From the NCBI RefSeq assembly GCF_030053155.1, contig NZ_CP125641.1:248001-312000 (forward strand): a stretch of 64,000 nt of DNA. Reading direction: 5' to 3'. The stretch's first letter is position 1. Each line of letters begins with the position of its first letter. Shown piece after piece: positions 61,368 to 64,000 of this stretch. The translations under genes were made by a program, and so were the position numbers. Below the pieces are notes generated by a model. That model was not told where the DNA came from and made no database searches. It saw nothing but the letters and a program-made list of their open reading frames with translations. Source of the DNA: Rhizobium sp. BT03 (GTDB lineage Bacteria > Pseudomonadota > Alphaproteobacteria > Rhizobiales > Rhizobiaceae).

Positions 61368-63305
61368 ATGCCTAATGAAATATTGTCGCGTGGCATTACC
61401 CGCCGCGCCGTGCTTGGCGGTATGGCCGGTGCCGCGGCGCTGTCTATCGCGGGCCGCGCTTTTGCCGCAGGCGGCGAAGCGCCCGCACTCGCGCAGCTTG
61501 TGAAGGACGGAAAACTGCCGCCGCTCGCCGAGCGCCTGCCGAAAAAGCCGATGGTGGTGACGCCGTACGAAAAGGTCGGCACCTATGGCGGCTCGCTGCG
61601 CCGCGGCCTTCGCGGTTCGTCCGACCATAACGGCATCCTGCGTATGGTCGGCAACCAGAGCCTCGTGCGCTGGAACCTCGATTTTACCGCCGTGCAGCCG
61701 AATCTCGCCGAACGCTGGGAAGTCAGCGGCGACGCGACGCAATTCACCTTCCACCTCATCGAAGGCGTGCGCTGGTCGGACGGCCATCCCTTCACGGCCG
61801 ATGACGTCGTCTTCGCGATCGAGGACTGCGTCAAGAACACCGAGCTCTATAGCTCGACACCGGCGCAGCTTGCCGTCGCCGGCAAGCCGGTCACCGTCGA
61901 AAAGATCGACGATTATACGGTGAAGTTCACCTTTGCGGCGGCGAATGCGCTTTACCTGGAAAACCTGGCGACGCCGCTCGGTCAGCATCCGACGCTCTTT
62001 CCCAAACATTACTGCAGCCAGTTCCTGCCGAAATATAATCCCAATCTCGAAGCCGATGCGAAGAAGGCCGGCGTCACCAGCTGGACGGAACTGTTCCGCA
62101 GCCGCTGCGGCGACATCGAGATCCCGTCGCGCTGGGGCAATGTCGACAAGCCGACACTCGATCCCTGGGTGGTCAAGGAGCCCTATGCCGGCGGTGCGAC
62201 CCGTGTCGTCATGACACGCAATCCGTATTTCTGGCAGGTCGATACCGCGGGCAACCAGCTTCCCTATATCGACGAAATCAATTTCGGCATCTCGCAGGAC
62301 GTCGAATCGCTGATGCTGAACGTCATCTCTGGCAAGATCGACATCCAGGAGCGTCATATCAGCGTGCTCGCCAACAAGCCGACGCTGTCCCAGAACATGC
62401 AGAAGGGCGACTATCGGCTACTGACGCTCGTGCCTTCGGCCTCGCAGCAGTGCCAGATCTACTTCAATATCACCCACAAAGATCCGGCCATGCGCAAGAT
62501 GTTTGCCGACAAGTCGTTCCGGCAAGCGCTGTCGATGGGCATCAATCGGCCGGAACTCATCGACATCGTCTATTTCGGACAGAGCGAGCCCTACCAGGCC
62601 GGGCCGCGTCCGACCCATCCCTGGTACAACGAGAAATACGCGCGCCAGTTCACCGAATATGATGCCGACAAGGCAGGCGCGATGCTCGATGAGGCCGGCT
62701 ACAAGAAAGGCGGCGACGGTTTCCGCCTTCGGCCGGATGGCCAGAAGGTGTTCTTCTCGATCGACGTCATTCCGACGCTCTATCCCGACCTCGTCGATGC
62801 CCTGGAACTGGTCAAGACGCATTGGGCTCAGATCGGTATCGACATGAAGGTCAACACGATCGAGCGGGCGCTTTATTACACCCGCGGTGACGACAATGCC
62901 CATGATGCGGCGGTCTGGCCGGGTCCCGGCGGTCTCGATCCGATGCTCGATCCGCGCGATTTCTTCGCCTTTCATCCTCAAGGCTCGCGTTACGCCATTC
63001 CGTGGACGCTTTGGTACACCTCCAACGGCGCGCGCGGCGAAGAGCCGCCGGAAAGCCAGAAGAAGCGTATGAAGCTTTTCGACGAGGCGCGGTCGACGGC
63101 CGACCTCGACAAGCGCGGTGCGATCATGAAGCAGATCTTCGATATCGCCGCGGAGGAATTCGAGACCGTCGGGCTTTGCCTTGCCGTCGGTGGCTTCGGC
63201 ATCATCCGCAACAATCTGCGTAATGTACCCGAGAAGGAGCCGGACAGCTGGTCCTGGCCCAATCCGGGGCCTGCGCTGCCGCAGCAGTTCACCTTCACGA
63301 GCTGA
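61368..63305 (+). CDS. ABC substrate-binding protein, family 5, Tat-exported
   Basis: 645 residues, longer than usual DppA (about 530). A twin-arginine signal, ITRRAVLGGMAGAAALSIAG, predicts export of the folded protein. Then GTYGGSLRRGLRG and NLAERWEVSGDATQFTFHL, FTADDVVFAIEDCVKN, and a C-terminal lobe with DPRDFFAFHPQGS. It resembles the long binding proteins of rhizobial sugar/oligosaccharide importers more than peptide ones. It may bind a different uronate-containing compound from the one of the minus-strand importer. Confidence 0.92.
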   Translation: MPNEILSRGITRRAVLGGMAGAAALSIAGRAFAAGGEAPALAQLVKDGKLPPLAERLPKKPMVVTPYEKVGTYGGSLRRGLRGSSDHNGILRMVGNQSLVRWNLDFTAVQPNLAERWEVSGDATQFTFHLIEGVRWSDGHPFTADDVVFAIEDCVKNTELYSSTPAQLAVAGKPVTVEKIDDYTVKFTFAAANALYLENLATPLGQHPTLFPKHYCSQFLPKYNPNLEADAKKAGVTSWTELFRSRCGDIEIPSRWGNVDKPTLDPWVVKEPYAGGATRVVMTRNPYFWQVDTAGNQLPYIDEINFGISQDVESLMLNVISGKIDIQERHISVLANKPTLSQNMQKGDYRLLTLVPSASQQCQIYFNITHKDPAMRKMFADKSFRQALSMGINRPELIDIVYFGQSEPYQAGPRPTHPWYNEKYARQFTEYDADKAGAMLDEAGYKKGGDGFRLRPDGQKVFFSIDVIPTLYPDLVDALELVKTHWAQIGIDMKVNTIERALYYTRGDDNAHDAAVWPGPGGLDPMLDPRDFFAFHPQGSRYAIPWTLWYTSNGARGEEPPESQKKRMKLFDEARSTADLDKRGAIMKQIFDIAAEEFETVGLCLAVGGFGIIRNNLRNVPEKEPDSWSWPNPGPALPQQFTFTS

Positions 63306-63318
63306 TTTCGATCTTGAG

Positions 63319-63340
63319 CGCCGTGCCATCAGGCACGGCG
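63319..63340 (+). terminator. Hairpin after the binding-protein gene
   Basis: CGCCGTGCC and GGCACGGCG form a 9-bp stem with an ATCA loop, followed by TCTTCTTTC. It lies 13 bases after the stop and before the permease gene. The T-rich tail makes partial termination plausible. Confidence 0.65.
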
Positions 63341-63421
63341 TCTTCTTTCAAGTCCGTCTCCCAATACCTTATCGGTACTGCAGCCGAATGGTCGGGCGGC
63401 GTCCAAGCCAGGAGACGCCTG

Positions 63422-64000
63422 ATGTTGGTGTTTATCGCCAAACGCTTTTTATGGATGATTCCATCGCTTTTTGCCGTGAGCTTCCTCGCTTTCGTGCTGA
63501 TCCAGCTGCCGCCGGGTGACTATGTCACGACCTATATCGCGACATTGGCAGCCTCCAACGAAATCGTCGACCAGAACACGGCGGCGCAATTGCGCGAACG
63601 GTTCGGCCTCGGCGATCCGATGCTCGTCCAATATTTCAAATGGATGTGGGGCATCCTCTCGCGCGGCGATTTCGGTATTTCCTTCGAGTGGCAGCAGCCG
63701 GTCTCGGATCTGATCTGGGAGCGCATGGCGCTGACGCTTGTTCTGGCTCTGTCGACATTGATCGCTACGTGGGCGATCGCGCTGCCGATCGGCGTCTATT
63801 CCGCCGTGCGCAAATATTCGATCGGCGACTATTTCTTCACCGCCTTCACCTTTTTCGGCCTGGCCGTTCCGTCCTTTCTGCTGGCGCTGGTGCTGATGTA
63901 TATCGCGGCGGTCGAATTCGGCCAGGATGTCGGCGGGCTGTTTTCGGCGCAATATGAGAATGCGCCCTGGAGCTTTGCTAAGATGGGTGATCTCTTCTCG
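63422..64000 (+). CDS. ABC permease (DppB-like), 3' end outside window
   Basis: 193 residues visible, with no stop before the window ends. ATG 63422 follows AGGAGACGCC. First membrane segment FLWMIPSLFAVSFLAFVLIQLPPGD is the DppB-type start, followed by a soluble loop with RERFGLGDPMLVQYFKWM and further hydrophobic segments (LTLVLALSTLIATWAIALPIGV). It should be followed by a DppC-like permease and ATPase genes outside the window. Confidence 0.93.
   Translation, partial: MLVFIAKRFLWMIPSLFAVSFLAFVLIQLPPGDYVTTYIATLAASNEIVDQNTAAQLRERFGLGDPMLVQYFKWMWGILSRGDFGISFEWQQPVSDLIWERMALTLVLALSTLIATWAIALPIGVYSAVRKYSIGDYFFTAFTFFGLAVPSFLLALVLMYIAAVEFGQDVGGLFSAQYENAPWSFAKMGDLFS

Overview
The window reads as about 64 kb of a fast-growing alphaproteobacterial genome of the Rhizobium/Agrobacterium type. 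The reasons are high GC with dense genes, many ABC importers for sugars, sugar acids and amino compounds, a matR-matABC malonate cluster of the kind described in Rhizobium leguminosarum bv. trifolii, a DUF982 gene, and promoters matching the alphaproteobacterial EcfG general-stress consensus (GGAAC-N16/17-CGTT). No rRNA, tRNA, insertion sequence, phage gene, CRISPR array or replication gene was seen, so chromosome versus megaplasmid cannot be decided.

Layout. 0-9.9 kb: a sugar-acid catabolic group with a 2-hydroxyacid dehydrogenase (cut by the window), a GntR regulator, an IlvD/Edd dehydratase, an L-talarate/galactarate dehydratase, an RraA-like protein, a ketoglutarate-semialdehyde-type aldehyde dehydrogenase, an orphan peptide-type binding protein and an Ldh-family reductase. 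9.9-12 kb: small proteins of unknown function, some behind EcfG-type promoters. 12-17 kb: a LacI regulator divergent from an amino-acid-type ABC importer (with a fused permease-ATPase) and a FAD amine oxidase. 17-25.8 kb: small proteins, a large chemoreceptor, an endonuclease/phosphatase, UPF0104 and phospholipase D trio resembling E. coli ybhPNO, a DUF763 protein and a PNPOx-fold protein. 25.9-27.8 kb: an EamA exporter and a Phd/VapC toxin-antitoxin pair. 27.9-33.1 kb: matR, matA, matB, matC. 33.2-34.2 kb: a deoxyribosyltransferase and DUF982. 34.4-45.8 kb: one co-directional operon with a ribose-type importer, SorC regulator, aldo/keto reductase, GlpD-like dehydrogenase, class I aldolase, FGGY kinase and GMC oxidoreductase. 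45.9-52.4 kb: a cold-shock gene, a membrane protein, a methyltransferase, a large LuxR-type ATPase regulator and an alpha/beta hydrolase. 52.4-61.1 kb (minus strand): a nine-gene hexuronate-like operon (FadR-type regulator, uronate dehydrogenase-like, SMP-30 lactonase, DapA-family lyase, then a full Dpp-type importer). 61.4-64 kb (plus strand): the start of another Dpp-type importer, cut by the window end.

How they may work together. The 58-61 kb operon would oxidise a hexuronate to an aldaric acid (dehydrogenase, lactonase), while the 1.6-6.9 kb genes would dehydrate the aldaric acid and oxidise ketoglutarate semialdehyde to 2-oxoglutarate. The two clusters look like complementary halves of one oxidative uronate route. 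Separate modules use malonate and an unidentified sugar or polyol. A second theme is general stress: five good EcfG-type promoters sit in front of small genes, the UPF0104 gene, the phospholipase D gene and the DUF982 gene.
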